DNA of 64,000 nt from the NCBI GenBank assembly GCA_947311845.1, contig CAMZMU010000111.1, forward strand, positions 23,907,023 to 23,971,022, given 5' to 3'. A program made the position numbers and the translations under genes. The notes under the pieces are model-generated. The model saw only the letters and a program-made list of their open reading frames with translations. It was not told the origin of the DNA and did not search any database. Position 1 is the stretch's first letter; each line of letters starts with the position of its first letter. Origin of the DNA: Poa pratensis (lineage: Eukaryota; Streptophyta; Magnoliopsida; Poales; Poaceae). Of this stretch, positions 63,714 to 64,000 are shown in pieces.

Positions 63714-64000
63714 GCATCCCCAAGCTTAGTTCCTGCTCGTCCTCGAGTAGGTAAACGATAAAAACAAAATAATTTTTGAGGTGACATGCTACCATCATAA
63801 TCTTGATCATATAATATTGCAAGGCACATGTAAATGAATGAAGTGATCCAAGTCAATGGTCTATAATTTGCTACCAAATAGATAATGAGTAAACAATGAA
63901 TCACACAAGCTAAACGTTTTCATGAATAGTACTTTCAAGACAAGCATCAAAGTGTTTTGCATAGGTGTTAACTCATAAAGCAATAGTTTCTAATAAAAGG
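63714..64000 (-). mobile_element. Internal 3' end of the Sabrina-like element
   Basis: On the minus strand, CTCGAGGACGAGCAGGAACT and AAGCTTGGGGATGC precede the LTR; the latter is the polypurine tract. The rest is untranslated 3' region running off the window edge. Confidence 0.78.

Overview
The window is nuclear DNA of a large-genome grass, most likely a Triticeae cereal (wheat, barley, Aegilops or rye type). It consists almost entirely of transposable elements nested inside one another. Intron-bearing gene relics, L1 and Copia elements, three Ty3/gypsy lineages and CACTA elements are all present. The LTR at 62292-63713 has the ends and polypurine tract I associate with Sabrina-type wheat/barley elements (from memory, not searched). 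I see no intact ordinary host gene.

Left part (1-21 kb). A minus-strand L1 LINE fills 1 to about 6950 and runs off the left edge. It is followed on the plus strand by three unrelated gene relics that still have introns: an unrecognised fragment (6951-7266), a nudix hydrolase 3/dipeptidyl-peptidase III-like relic (7759-13568) and the 3' half of a TDY-type MAP kinase (15126-16425). The nudix relic is split by a short retro-insertion with a 12-bp target duplication. That insertion is split in turn by a recent Copia element (8925-13545) with identical LTRs. A degenerate tandem array of 400-520-bp units occupies 17537-21090.

Right part (21-64 kb). A CACTA end at 21091 opens a stretch of host DNA that is visible only in slices: 21091-23266, 32622-32721 and 62139-62291. 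Element A (23267-32616, Athila-like, no pol) and element B (32722-62133, minus-strand gypsy chromovirus) sit between these slices. Element A carries CACTA-2 (23874-26194) in its left LTR only. Element B is split in pol by element C (35454-56399, minus-strand Tekay-like gypsy with a chromodomain). Element C carries CACTA-1 (37980-40111) in its left LTR only and a truncated Tat-type element D (44251 to about 50425) in its pol. The partner LTRs preserve the empty sites of both CACTA elements, so their boundaries and 3-bp target duplications can be read directly.

The most unusual structure is inside element C. A second copy of the 134 bp that flank its insertion site in element B (35320-35453) lies between its internal region and its 5' LTR (52451-52584), where the primer-binding site should be. 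Other points of note are small non-transposase cargo genes in the CACTA elements, a Copia element that lacks gag yet has identical LTRs, and an element-B pol whose C terminus appears to continue into the LTR.

The relative order of events is: tandem array, then CACTA-3, then A and B, then C inside B and CACTA-2 inside A, then CACTA-1 and D inside C. The Sabrina-like element at the right edge cannot be placed in this order.
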